Assembly: GCA_030248225.1 (NCBI GenBank)
Contig: JASANE010012312.1
Coordinates: 1-64,000 of the forward strand
Length of the DNA: 64,000 nucleotides
Source of the DNA: Trileptium ribeirensis
Lineage: Eukaryota; Nematoda; Enoplea; Enoplida; Thoracostomopsidae
Direction: 5' to 3'
Shown here: positions 44,126 to 54,639 of the stretch, one piece after another
How the letters are laid out: every line of letters begins with the position of its first letter
Position numbering within the stretch: the stretch's first letter is position 1
Position numbers and translations under genes: made by a program
Notes under the pieces: model-generated
The model's input: only the letters and a program-made list of their open reading frames with translations
Told to the model about the DNA's origin: nothing
Database searches by the model: none

Positions 44126-46532
44126 GGTAGTTAATAAATACGGAGCTCCCAGGGAGCTATATTCTGATAGAGGAGGTGCTTTCACCGCACACATGTTTGA
44201 AAGCCTGTGCCAGGAAATGCACATATTTCGGCACATGAGTTTAGCATATCCCCCTCAGGCAAATGGTGAGATTGAAAGGTTCAATAGGACACTATTATAT
44301 TTACTACGAGTAAGCGTACCGCAAGATGACCACCATTCATGGGATGTATCATTACCATTTTGTGTAATGGCTTACAATTCCTCGGTACACACAGCCACCA
44401 AATATCCACCATTTTTACTAATGCATGGATTTTACCCTAGGCTACCCGTAAAATATGACACGCATAGTGCAGCCACAGGATACACTGGAGCTCACTCATA
44501 TAGAGCCAACGCGCAGCGCTGGATGGCTTCTATTAGGGAACGCGCATACCAATCAATGAGAGCCGCTCAGGAAATAAATCGGCTAAGGTATAATAGGCGA
44601 GCTCGCGAACCACGTTATCAAACAGGTGAATTAGTCTGGGTCTATAGACACGATACCACACCAGGAACATCTAGAAAACTCACGCCTCGTTGGTGCGGAC
44701 CATACGAAATACTAGGGATTACATCACCATGCATGCGCGTAAGAATGCATTCAAATCCGGAAGGTATGGCGCATGTGGTACACCTCAATAGAACTAAGCC
44801 GTGTTTTAGAGCATTGGACCCAGTGCCTAATGTAGGAGACTGGCTAGGTCAGGTACACGCTTCTGTATTAGAAAGGGGCTTAAATGAACCCATCCAAAGA
44901 ATTATTGCTGATAGGGATTTTGTGACAGAAATAGAACCCGTAGACGAAGTAGCAGTGCGCACAGTAAGAACAGCAGTTAGTGATAGTTCGGACACCGAAA
45001 GTATAGAAATGGGTGACCCCAATGATCCCAACTTCTACCGCCGGACGTACGCAGAAATCGAGGCCGAACAAGCAGCAATAGAACACATTGAGTATCGGAC
45101 GGACGAATACGAACCGCAGAATCCAAGGACGGTCAGGAATCGGATTCCGCTGACTGATCCGGATAGAGAAATAGAACCCTCTTGGCCACCAATATCGCAA
45201 GAGCAGGTTACCAGCCAAGAGGCCTTTTCATACATACCAGAACCTGGTAGCCGAGATACGCAGGTCGAATATGGACGACATACCGCACCAGTGACGACGA
45301 TGGAACGAATAGCGGCCACCAGCGAGGAGGTTCCATTCGGCGTACCGACTGTAGGTGTTGGAATACTCGAAGGACAACACTTTTATCCAGCGGACATCAC
45401 GCTGTCTACAACACCAAGAGGAGCTTCAGGAGGAATCGTCGTACCTGGACCATACACCTCCGGAGATCTACGTTATGCAATCATGCTCGCTGCTCAGGAC
45501 CATCCATTATTTCAATCGCGACCCGCCGAACATATTATGGCGTCACGACTACGGGTACCAATGGAGATGGCAACTCAAACTGTCGGGGACTATACAACAA
45601 TGCGTCCCTATAGCGCTCCACCAGCAGCTGCCGACAGACCTATGTCTCCCCACCACTATGTCTTTCGTGAGGCGGCTGTCACTCAGCCACCTCCAGGGTC
45701 GCCGATGTCCAGCTATTTGTCGGAGACTTCGGGAGAAGGTACCACAGTGGACGTGAGAGCAGCTGAGGCAGACGACGAACTAACCAGCCGAACATCGCAG
45801 GAACCATCTTCCACCGAGCAGCTCGGTCAGGCAGGACAGGAAACATCGAATAGTGACTCTAGGACGCAACCGGGAACTTCTGGCTCATTAAGCGAATTCA
45901 CACTTGCCGGATCAAGTAGTGAAGCACCAGCACCTCAGCAAGGAACCAGTCGCCCAGTCACCTTGAGCACCCCTCCCCGCACGAGAGCCCCGCCGGAAGA
46001 GCGCGGAAAGGGCCTTGTTGGACGAGCCACACAACGGAAACAAGTCACATCGACACGAAGAGGCTCAACCATTCAGTTTGCTAGTACCGAACAACCAGGA
46101 CCGTCCACGGTGACTATCACTGATCTAGTACACCCCACTACTACTCCTACTACTACCTCCTCAGGAATAATACGACTCAGCACCGCCCAAGCAACAGCAC
46201 CGACCAGACACCTTCTTCATCGCCAGGCTAGGGACCGGGTCTTTAGACCATATGGCGCAGCATCGGACGAGGAGGTAGGAGACGCCTTACGTAAACCCAG
46301 ACGAGTGACTTTCCAGGAACCAGCAGCGACTACTAGCGAAACGGCTGGAACCTCTACCAGACTGGCATCTACTACTCGCACGCAGTCCACCAGTGTCACC
46401 ACCTCAATGACCAGTGCACCAATCCCGGCACCCCAACAATTTCGTAGAGACGCACGCTCCCTAGGTGAAAACCAACCATCAACCTCATTCCCACGCTATC
46501 CTTCTAGCCAGGAGCTATATCCTGCAGCTTAG
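43974..46532 (+). pseudogene. Gypsy integrase core, GPY/F module and long disordered tail
   Basis: This continues the integrase in a different frame after a one-base shift at about 44020-44035. It has the second catalytic Asp in YSDRGGAF (residue 65), the Glu of GEIERFNRTL 36 residues later (D-X35-E), and a GPY/F module (RWCGPYEILG...VVHLNRTKP, about 240-280). Residues ~300-852 are a low-complexity Ser/Thr/Pro/Glu-rich tail without recognised domains; no chromodomain is visible. Such a long tail after GPY/F is unusual. The frame break may be a true mutation or a single-base assembly error. Confidence 0.8.
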
Positions 46533-46652
46533 CGACAACGGACACAACGACCACCAACGTACGAAGAATCTGATTCGGACGATCAAGACTTACGAGTAGA
46601 CTAACTCAACCCATGCTAGCACGTATCTCTAATCATGCAAACGAACAACCAT

Positions 46653-46678
46653 AAGAGGGGGGGGAATTAGAAGAGGGG
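46653..46678 (+). other. Internal polypurine tract
   Basis: AAGAGGGGGGGG followed by AATTAGAAGAGGGG is purine apart from two Ts over 26 bases. It lies between the end of pol (46532) and the first envelope-position ORF (46758), so it is not at an LTR boundary. It could be a central polypurine tract or the relic of an older 3' end. Confidence 0.45.
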
Positions 46679-46734
46679 TCCAGGAATATATACACAATTT
46701 TATTAGGAGACAAGATAATCTTTAGATTTGGACT

Positions 46735-46757
46735 TATTCCCAATTTGTACATTATAG
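46735..46757 (+). promoter_or_regulatory. Putative 3' splice acceptor before NADAR ORF 1
   Basis: TTATTCCCAATTTGTACATTATAG ends exactly at the ATG of the next ORF (ATG at 46758). The AG-ATG arrangement suggests a spliced subgenomic mRNA, as used for env in errantiviruses and retroviruses. The pyrimidine tract is modest. Confidence 0.4.
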
Positions 46758-48028
46758 ATGCATCGAGCCCACAGCACGAACAACATCAATGCCCGTTTGA
46801 TCCCAAAGGGCGTGCGGCACGCACCGGTGGACATCGACGGGCACGTGTTCCCCAAGGTGCCCCAATATTCCTTGGATCGAGCAGAGCGGTGTGAATTCTT
46901 CTCGCTCAAAAGCAAAAGGTGGAGCTACCTATCAAACGAACATTCCTCCGCCGATCGTTTCGAACACAACGAGAGGCGTCTTGCCAGTGCTGCCGAGCAC
47001 TACCATATCAGCATCCTGGAGCTGTTGGGACGCGACGAGGAAGCAAAGGAATTGGGCGAAATGGACATTTTCCCAACCGAATTCCAGCTCCGCAGCATCG
47101 CCCTACAGCACCAGATTCCGCACAGTGTTCGGCGGTGGCACATGTCATACAGGGCACACCTGATGCGGCCGATTCTGTTGGCAAAATTCAATATCGATGA
47201 GTACGCCGAGGAATTGGAAAAAACCGGCAGCCGGCAACTCCTTAGCGACTCAATGGACAATTTCTGGGGCACGGGCATTCCCCCGGCCCAATGCAGCAAC
47301 CACCGAACCATCTGCCATAACGTTACAGGCCGGTTGCTCGAGGAAATCCGAGCTTTCAACCGAGATGGTTTCGTTCGATGGCCACGGGTAATCGTCGTCG
47401 GTGACGAGCAAGCCCTGACGCTTCTCGACGTAGCTGACGAGCACCACTGGCTCGTCCTCACGTACCCAACGTTGACAATGGTTGAGCTTCTGCAGTGGGC
47501 CAACGCCTTATTAACACCGCAGACGGACTGCATCTTCGTCCTTGGCGGCTATGACGACGTCTGGCTAGAACCCAGAAAATACTTTTAACATTTAAGCCCG
47601 CCGCATACTTTAAACGCGTCAAGCGCCACCTGGGAGTCCTGGATTGGCGCGCCCGGGAAGATGCCGCCATCTACGTTGCGTCGCCTCCCCCACATTGGGA
47701 CGCCAACAACTACACGGGCGACACATGGGGTCGGCAATTCTGCACACGTAAGACGGAGCTTACCCTCAGCCACCAGTCTCTCCGCAGCGTAATTATGCCA
47801 CGGTGGCCAGCGTCGCTTATGGGGACTGAAGCCTGGGACACGGTCGGACCGTTTAACCAAGGTGAAGATCGTCGGCGTTGGAACCAACCCGTCGTGACTC
47901 CGGCGTTTCATCATGAATTGGTCGCCTGGGTAGAACAGAATCTGCAAAGTGCAGACATTATCCGGCGACCTATGGAACGACCACTGCCAAGAGAAGAATA
48001 TCAGAAGTATCCTGACAGTGAGTCTTAA
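46758..48028 (+). pseudogene. Envelope-position ORF 1: NADAR + SGNH-like fusion, frameshifted
   Basis: The open part is 46758-47588 (276 codons); after a frame change near 47575-47590 the homologous coding continues to a stop at 48028, total about 420 codons. Residues ~55-205 resemble the NADAR (YbiA-like) N-glycosidase fold: YLSNEH, SAAEHYH with the Glu (residue 80) that lines up with YbiA's EHY, MRPILLAKF, FWGTG and HNVTGRLLEEIR. After residue ~208 comes an SGNH-like domain: VVGDEQAL (block I with Glu instead of the nucleophile Ser) and LGGYDDVW (block III). The frame-shifted rest aligns with ORF 2 (KRVKRHLGVL) but lacks the DxxH motif. Known NADAR enzymes act on ADP-ribose or riboflavin-pathway intermediates; activity here is unproven. 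Confidence 0.72.
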
Positions 48029-48281
48029 AAAAGATGAACGAAGCTTCACAAAACCGGGTAAAGCAACCTCATATAAAGGTGGGAGGGGGAAAGAAACTAA
48101 TGTCCCAGGAAAGAAACTAGACTTCGAGATCATCCGGAGATGATAGAATCTTGAGTTACCACCCAGACCAAATTCAACCAAAGCAGGTGTACTAGATCTA
48201 GGATACTAATAATACATAATTCTCGTAAGAGGAACACACGTAACACGAAGCGCTGCGACAATTAAGTAATTGACAAGCATA

Positions 48282-48303
48282 CTTATTTAAATTCCCTTTA
48301 CAG
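48282..48303 (+). promoter_or_regulatory. Putative 3' splice acceptor before NADAR ORF 2
   Basis: TTATTTAAATTCCCTTTACAG directly abuts the ATG at 48304. A pyrimidine-rich tract followed by CAG is a good animal acceptor. With the similar site at 46757 it suggests both ORFs are expressed by splicing from an upstream donor, which was not located. Confidence 0.5.
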
Positions 48304-49545
48304 ATGAGCACCAGCAATGTGGATGTAACGCCAAACCGAAAATCCGGCGGACGATTGCCAGCGGTCGGACCGTACGCTCCGCCGGAGATGGCCCTATTCA
48401 AGCTACCAACGATTCCAGTCTACCGGGTACACTTGAACAAGCCGTTCGCCGCATTCCTGTCGCATGGCACAGACTGGCCAGAGCTGTCGAACATGCACGA
48501 AACGGCAGCTCCATTCAGCAACGACGGCGTGCTAGCTAACTCCGTGGAGCGGCACTATCACGTCCAGGTGCTGGCACTTCTCGAGCACCATGATGCTGCA
48601 CGCGAACTGATGGACACAACTGACTCGCCCTTGCAGATCAAGTCGCGAGCCCGGGTGCTAAAAGACGAACTAATCGATTACGTCACCAGCGCTCGCTTAA
48701 AGCCGTTATTGGAGCACATCATGCGCCCAATATTGCTCAAGAAATTTGCCATCCCGGAGTACGCACACGTCCTCCAACTTACTGAGGATCGGCAGTTGCT
48801 TGAGGCTTCAACGGACGCTTTCTGGGGTGTCGGACGCTCCAGTCAGCAATTACAAAACAAGGAGGCGCCTGGGCGCTGCCATAACGTAATGGGACGCTTG
48901 CTCGAAGAGGTGCGCGAATTCCGCGCCACAGGCAACGTGCGGTGGCCCCAGACAGCCATTCTGGGAGACGCGTTGGCCCTGCCTTTGTTGGAAATGGCTG
49001 AGGACAACAAGTGGTTGGTCAATGGATGGCCAGACACTCATCTTGCCCGACTTGTCCAGGCCGCCAACGCCATCGTCACGCCGCAGCTGAAGTGCATTAT
49101 CTTACTGGGCGGCTACAATTACATCTATCGAAAGGCGCCTCTGGAGCAGTTCCATGCGACAAATCCTAACGCGGCATTCAAGAAGGTAAAGCGCCACCTC
49201 GGGGTTTTATCAAAACGGGTAGCGCCAACTACCACCATCATCATGACACCGCCTACACCGCGTTGGGTCGCCACTAATCAGGACGCAACCTCCTGGACGG
49301 CCGAGTTAAAACAGTTCCTGATCAACCATCGTCAGCGCTACAACACGCTCCACAACGTGTTCATTCCAACGTGGTCCGTCGCGTTTAACACTCCTGACGC
49401 GTGGGAGCGGGACGAGCCACACATGGAGTGGGGCGAGCGACCACAATTTCGCGAGCCGATGGTGTCAAATTACTGTCGTCGCAATCTGCGCGAATGGATG
49501 ACCCACCTCGTGCGCGATGCTGAGTTGGGGCGCCTCACCCCATAG
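48304..49545 (+). CDS. Envelope-position ORF 2: intact NADAR + SGNH-like fusion protein
   Basis: A 413-residue intact frame, paralogous to ORF 1 along its whole length. NADAR-like part ~55-208: ELSNMH, SVERHYH (here Arg 83 replaces the Glu that aligns with YbiA EHY, with a Glu next to it), MRPILLKKF, TDAFWGVG (FWG at 173) and HNVMGRLLEEVRE. SGNH-like part ~215-400: ILGDAL (Ser nucleophile replaced by Ala 223), ILLGGYNYI (block III GxN, ~269-273), VKRHLGVLSK and DEPH at 370-373 (block V DxxH-like). There is no signal peptide or membrane segment, so it is not a conventional envelope protein. Both catalytic sites look altered, suggesting a binding role. GDSL/SGNH ORF3s are known in bdelloid rotifer LTR elements; a NADAR fusion I do not know. 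Confidence 0.78.
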   Translation: MSTSNVDVTPNRKSGGRLPAVGPYAPPEMALFKLPTIPVYRVHLNKPFAAFLSHGTDWPELSNMHETAAPFSNDGVLANSVERHYHVQVLALLEHHDAARELMDTTDSPLQIKSRARVLKDELIDYVTSARLKPLLEHIMRPILLKKFAIPEYAHVLQLTEDRQLLEASTDAFWGVGRSSQQLQNKEAPGRCHNVMGRLLEEVREFRATGNVRWPQTAILGDALALPLLEMAEDNKWLVNGWPDTHLARLVQAANAIVTPQLKCIILLGGYNYIYRKAPLEQFHATNPNAAFKKVKRHLGVLSKRVAPTTTIIMTPPTPRWVATNQDATSWTAELKQFLINHRQRYNTLHNVFIPTWSVAFNTPDAWERDEPHMEWGERPQFREPMVSNYCRRNLREWMTHLVRDAELGRLTP

Positions 49546-50558
49546 ATAGTTGTAGGTGCACTGTGTAACGTTAGCAGCTGACGCGAGCGAGGAACGAAAT
49601 AAGAGCATGAAAGGAAACGAAAAGATCAGTCAGTATGACTTGCTAGGAGACGCATTGAGAGTGGTAGTTAGGAGCACGAAACGCATCTAGGTAACAGCAG
49701 TGAGATGTTCCTAAGACAGCAATTTAAAATACTATCTACGAGCAATGCAGGTAACCTGTAACTGAACCAGTCAGGCGTCATCGATACGACTTGGTGGGTT
49801 AGGAGATCTACCAAGCTAAAGTACAAACTTTAAATAGAATACTCAATATGGCGAACACCAAGGACCAACTTTAGATGAGATTAAGCTAAACCAAACGGGC
49901 AGACCAATCCCCACTTGCAACTGGAAATAGCTTAAAATAACCCCTGGGTCAGGGCATAACCGGCAGCCGGGTCCTTTCTTGGGGTGAACCAAAGCTACGA
50001 TGGAGGTACGTGCTAGAGACGTGTAAATATATATATGGTTTCTGTAATGATGTTGTATATGCATATGTATAACGTTTAGAACGTTGGAAAAATTTTACAA
50101 TTAGGTCAGGCAGGAGATTTTTCTGAACCACTACAACAAAACAGGAATAAAACTTAAACTCAAATGTTATAAACCATAAGGGAAAACTTACAAAACTACC
50201 GAAAATAAAGGGAGAAGGGACACGTTTTTGGTGATAACCAAACAAATTGATCGTCCTTCTACCCTCGTTTTAGCAAATTTTAACAAATTTTTGGGAAATT
50301 CTTGGAAAATTTTCGAAATTTATTGTAAATTTATCCCCAAACGGGCTAAATTTTTGGAAAATTCTCGAAATTTACGGTAATTTTAAGCTCAAACGGGCTA
50401 AATTTTCAAATTTCATACAAATTTTACCTAATTGAAATCAAGGGCTGTGCATCACATGGAATTAATCACGCAAAATTTTCACTTTCTTTTCGTATCTCGA
50501 CAAATTTAACTTACTACCATAAGTAAGGAGTCTATAAAATCCAAAAAATTTTAAGAGA
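49546..50558 (+). other. Sequence downstream of the NADAR ORFs, probable element 3' region
   Basis: No gene. Holds a polypurine tract (AAAATAAAGGGAGAAGGGA, ~50201-50219) followed by CACGTTTTTGGTGATAACC and GTTTTAGCAAATTTTAACAA. That order is reminiscent of the polypurine/TTTGGTGACC/GTTTTAGTAAATTTT order in the repeats at 21255, 28110 and 29365. It may mark the start of the 3' LTR. Confidence 0.35.
50285..50425. repeat. Short tandem repeat, ~62-bp period
   Basis: AAACGGGCTAAATTTTTGGA and AAACGGGCTAAATTTTCAAA, each preceded by TCGAAATTTA and GTAA.TTTA, give two adjacent degenerate units. Confidence 0.7.
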
Positions 50559-53500
50559 TGTAACAGCCCGAAATTTTAGGGATTTCAACAATATATTTAA
50601 ATAAGGAAAATCAGTTAAAGTAAGGTCAAAATCAGTAAAACGGGGTACGATAGGCGATCGGATACCGGTGGAGCGTGACCTAAGTATTATGTTGTGTATT
50701 AGCATTCATTATTGTTATAAAAATAAACTATGTTATGGATGTAATTGGTCGTATCGTCACGCCCCACACGCCCGAGGTGCACGGGGTGATTTTGGCACCA
50801 AGATGGAATACATGCGATTTCAAGTGTGGTATCCGGTCGACCCTAAGTGAATTCGATGATGACGTGTGCATTTATAATATATTGAATGTATGCATAATGA
50901 AATGTTATATTATTTTAGTTTATGTGGTAAGAGAGTGGAGCACCGCGTGTCCGGGTGGGTCTGGGCAGTATATGGGATCCTTTAAGAGAAAATCTAATGG
51001 GGAAACTTTTGTCACATTTCTAACCTCGAGGACCCATCCTGGCATGCGCTTGCGGAACAACTGAGCCCAGGAGCGAAGCGAGAAATTTTCGGGAAAGAAT
51101 AGCAACCGAACTTAACTAAACCGTAAATTTTATAGGGCCTACTCAAAAGCAAAATTTCAATAGTTTTTGGACATCCAAGGCCAAGTAGGCTTATCACATC
51201 GTTAATAGGGTCCCTTAAGGCTTCAAAATTTCGCGATCGGGCCAAGTTGGCTCTTACTGGTAGGTACTTAGGGACCCCTAAGTAAGCGTTTAAACCCCCA
51301 ACTTTCAACGGCTCAGAGCTAAACCAAAATTACCAAAACTCCCCAATTTTTCAAGCTCGACACCTCCAAAGTATTGTACCCCAACTGTCTAACCGAAAAC
51401 CGGGGTCACCTAACTTAACCGGTCCGAGAAGGACCCCAATAACCCTCCCGGGACACCAAAATTCTTTGTTTGAATCTCACGAAACGGCCCCTAACAGGTC
51501 ATCCCGGAGGAGATACGTAAAATTTGATATTTCCATCAGTAGGCGACCAGCCAGGGCGTGAACCTGGTCCTGCCCCCGGTCGCCTACTGTTCTCCGTTGG
51601 CTCGCAATCATCGAGAACGCATCCAAATTTTAATGCAATGCTGGCGCTCTGAGCGCCCACATAAAGTTTCTCCTGAAAATCGCCTCGCCGACCAGCGCGA
51701 GGTTTTGTAGCAGTTGGCACCCTTCGGCCACCGCTCCCTGTTTATGTTGTTTTTATACTATGGGGTGTGAACCATAGTATAAAAGAAAAGGGCTCGACGC
51801 AGCGTCGGGACCAGTCGGGAGAGACGCCGCTAGAGTCGGCGGTTTTTGTTGTTTGCACTTGGCGGTTGTCGCCGTTTCGTTTAAAGATTTCAAATTTTGC
51901 GTTTTGTTTTGGTTTCTTTTCATTGACCAGGGGTAGCTCCTACTGTGTAGAAACAGGACGAAGTGCCCCCTGGTGAGTTTCCTGTTTCTAAAATTGACTA
52001 GGAGGGGTCGCCCTTGCCGGTGCGGGTCCGTCCGAAGGATGCTCCGTGCACCCGCAAGTGCGATCCCAACGCCGTTGATAAGGAGCACGCTAAAACTATT
52101 CACGAAAAGTCAAATCTCGACTGGTTCCCCGCTCGCCGGGTCGCCATTTTTATTTTAGACCCGGGGGCGAAAAAATTTTATAACTTTAGTGATGTGAAAG
52201 GGGTACGGAATGAGGAATACACACGGGGAGGGGGAAGGACACAGGGACATGGGAGGGGTAAGGCAATTAAAGAAAGAAAAACCTAGTAGCGTGTTGACCT
52301 GGAGGCAGCCGCTAAGGCAGATGATAATAGAGTATAAGTAAGGATCTGAGCTAGGCTGACCCCTCAAAGTTCGAGCATTTGTCCCTGAGTGTTTCATTTA
52401 ATCGGTCCTCTATTAGGTCGTTCAAAACCAGTCTTCCAGGCCGTTTAGACACGGTAGAAGACTTTGGTAATTTACAGCAATCAGTTTAGGACCCCGCCAC
52501 AAATTGGCGTTATAAAACATTTCTAATTTTTCAAGCAACCTTCAAAAGACAATGGAGCCTCTCTCGTCTCGTGCTCCATCCGCGCTGGCTGTCGTAGTCG
52601 TAGCTTGAGTCGAGCCTAAGGTATAGGAAAATCTACTAGAACAACCCCAGGTCACACGACTCAAAGACCCAGTATTGGGGGAAGTAGAGCGAGCGGTCCG
52701 CTCGGGACGGACGCAGTCATTTGCACGCAAGAAGCACTTTAAAGAAATAAAGAACGGAACCCCTGACGCTAGCCTCAGAAATTCGAGCTTCTACTCTGAG
52801 ATTTGTTTCCTTTTCAATGAAAATTCTATCGTCCCACCCAAAGTACAGACGGGTCTCAGGCAGTTTAGACACGGTAGAGTACTCTGTCACGTATTTTTAC
52901 AGTGGAACAACTATCGATGGGTCGATGCGGCTGCCCCATAGGGAGCGAGGTATCAGGACCTTATGTGCGTTGTTTTCCCCACTTCTCACGGTTTTGCAAA
53001 TCTACAATGCTAACCATACAGGGGTATCCGAAATGTTTTCAAACTAAAAACCATCACTGCCGTCTTTTGGCTTTTGGTTCTCAAACTAAGAAATTCATCG
53101 AGGGCGCGGCAGCGTGCGCCCCTTTCACGTGTGTAAATGACTGCGGACCTCCACTAAATTCAAAGGAGTGCAGTACCAAATTAAAAAATGAGACGGAGTC
53201 AGCTGCCACGTATAGTCGAGTCGAAATTTTAAGGAAACTCTTGTGCACGCACCCGTTAGTTGAGCGACGGCTCTGAGAAGACTACAAAGTGATTGTTTCC
53301 CCAAAGTTTTGTGTGAAAGAAATTCATAGGCGCGGACCCACAGACCGTTTAGACACGGTGGGTTTCCGCCATGGTTTCATGTCAAAATCATCAACTCAAG
53401 AAATCATTACAAGACAGACAAAATTCGGGAGACGCGGCAGCGCATCCCTCTTTTGATGACAACCCGCATTTTAAGCTGACCCTGGCGCACGCAGAGTTGA

Positions 53501-54016
53501 TGACAAACTTTCATTACAAGTAACCAGCAGCTGACGTCCGGCCTCAAGATAAAGTACGAGATGGAGTACAAAGTGAAAAGAGGTTAATGGCAGGAGAGTG
53601 TCCAATGACCCGGAGTTTTTCACAGGCGAAGTCAACAAGCGGTCGGCCAGGAAGGTTCATCTTTATGTCCTGTCAGGCGGGTAAGGCAGTCCACAGGGTA
53701 CAAAACATAGGCGCCAGCTGAATGGATTTTTACATGGGGTTTAATCAGGATTCACATCACCCGTTCGGTATCTAAGTATATCACGGGTTGCCCTGCGAGG
53801 TACCCATACATTTTGCTATATATATGATACTTGTTATTGGAACGTCATAACTTGCAATTTGTCTGAATAAAGTGTTAGCGTGTGAAACTTATAGTAGGCG
53901 ATATGTGTTTAGTGCAGTGGTTAAACTAGCCCTTTGAACAACGAAGATACAAAGTGACCCTAAGGCTAATTTCAAAACTAGGTTTAGTCCTGAAATTCAT
54001 AGTTAGGCTTGTTAAA
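50559..54016 (+). repeat. LTR-like, GC-richer non-coding region
   Basis: Begins TGTAACAGCCCGAAATTTTA, a typical LTR start, and contains a TATA box (51778). GTTTAGACACGGT occurs three times (52443, 52863, 53347), twice followed by AGA. CGCGGCAGCG recurs at 53105 and 53436. No coding frame is supported. It ends just before a possible primer-binding site at 54018. At about 3.4 kb it would be a very long LTR, and no second copy is in the window, so extent and identity are uncertain. Confidence 0.35.
51755..51785 (+). promoter_or_regulatory. TATA box inside a hairpin
   Basis: A perfect 9-bp inverted repeat ATACTATGG-(8)-CCATAGTAT (51755-51780) runs straight into TATAAAAG (51778-51785). A G/C-rich segment with CCAGTCGGG follows about 30 bases downstream, where initiation would fall. 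It looks like an LTR promoter. Confidence 0.45.
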
Positions 54017-54017
54017 T

Positions 54018-54036
54018 GTTTGGTGCCCGACTTTAC
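54018..54036 (+). other. Possible tRNA primer-binding site
   Basis: TTTGGTGCCCGACTTTACTC begins with TGGTGCCCGAC, close to the TGGCGCCC(G)AAC start of lysine-type primer-binding sites. The 3' half does not match a tRNA that I can recall, and the preceding bases do not end in CA. Confidence 0.25.
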
Positions 54037-54639
54037 TCAAATTTTACTCGCGCTAGATAAGAACCCTGGCGATTGAGCCCCAGGTGTTCCCTCAAGCTAC
54101 CGGTTCTGCAGGAAACCTCTTGTGGAACCGACGAAATTTATTGTCTGAACTAGGCTCCCGCGTACCAGACTAAAATAAGGAATCGCCCCTCCATTGAGGA
54201 TTTAAATAGAATTGAGGGAAAGGGGAGTCAGCCTTATTACCTGTGAGCAGGCTTAGGGGTTGACTCTCCCTCAGGGGGACCTTCGTACCACTAGATACGT
54301 GGGCCAAAATAGGGGCCAGGCCGAACACCCTGGTTAACCCGCCGGCAGCCTACTAAGCTAAGCGGTTCCCTTAGGTTATCTAGCAGATCACCGGGGAGTC
54401 GTGGAAGCCGGGGTTGTCCGGGCACCACACCGAGAAAATTGGTGGTGCAGCTGGGATCCCTTAGGGCCAGAACTGGTCCTAGTACACTATTACTACAAAA
54501 GCTGTATAAAGTGCACGCACGTCTCAACAATCGTTATAGGAATAAGAGCCTCTACTACTTTTCCTGTTAGAATAATTGCTATTATAGATGCTCATAGAGG
54601 TAAAAGAGCTATGTCACACTTATGCGGCTTTACGTAACA

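Noticed and set aside
47585..48181. 198-codon minus-strand ORF opposite the NADAR-SGNH ORF 1
   Set aside because: Antisense shadow of the frameshifted coding region; the plus-strand homology to ORF 2 explains the sequence.
51499..53276. Several short ORFs in the GC-richer region
   Set aside because: All are short, overlapping and without recognisable domains; the promoter-like and repeat features fit LTR sequence better.
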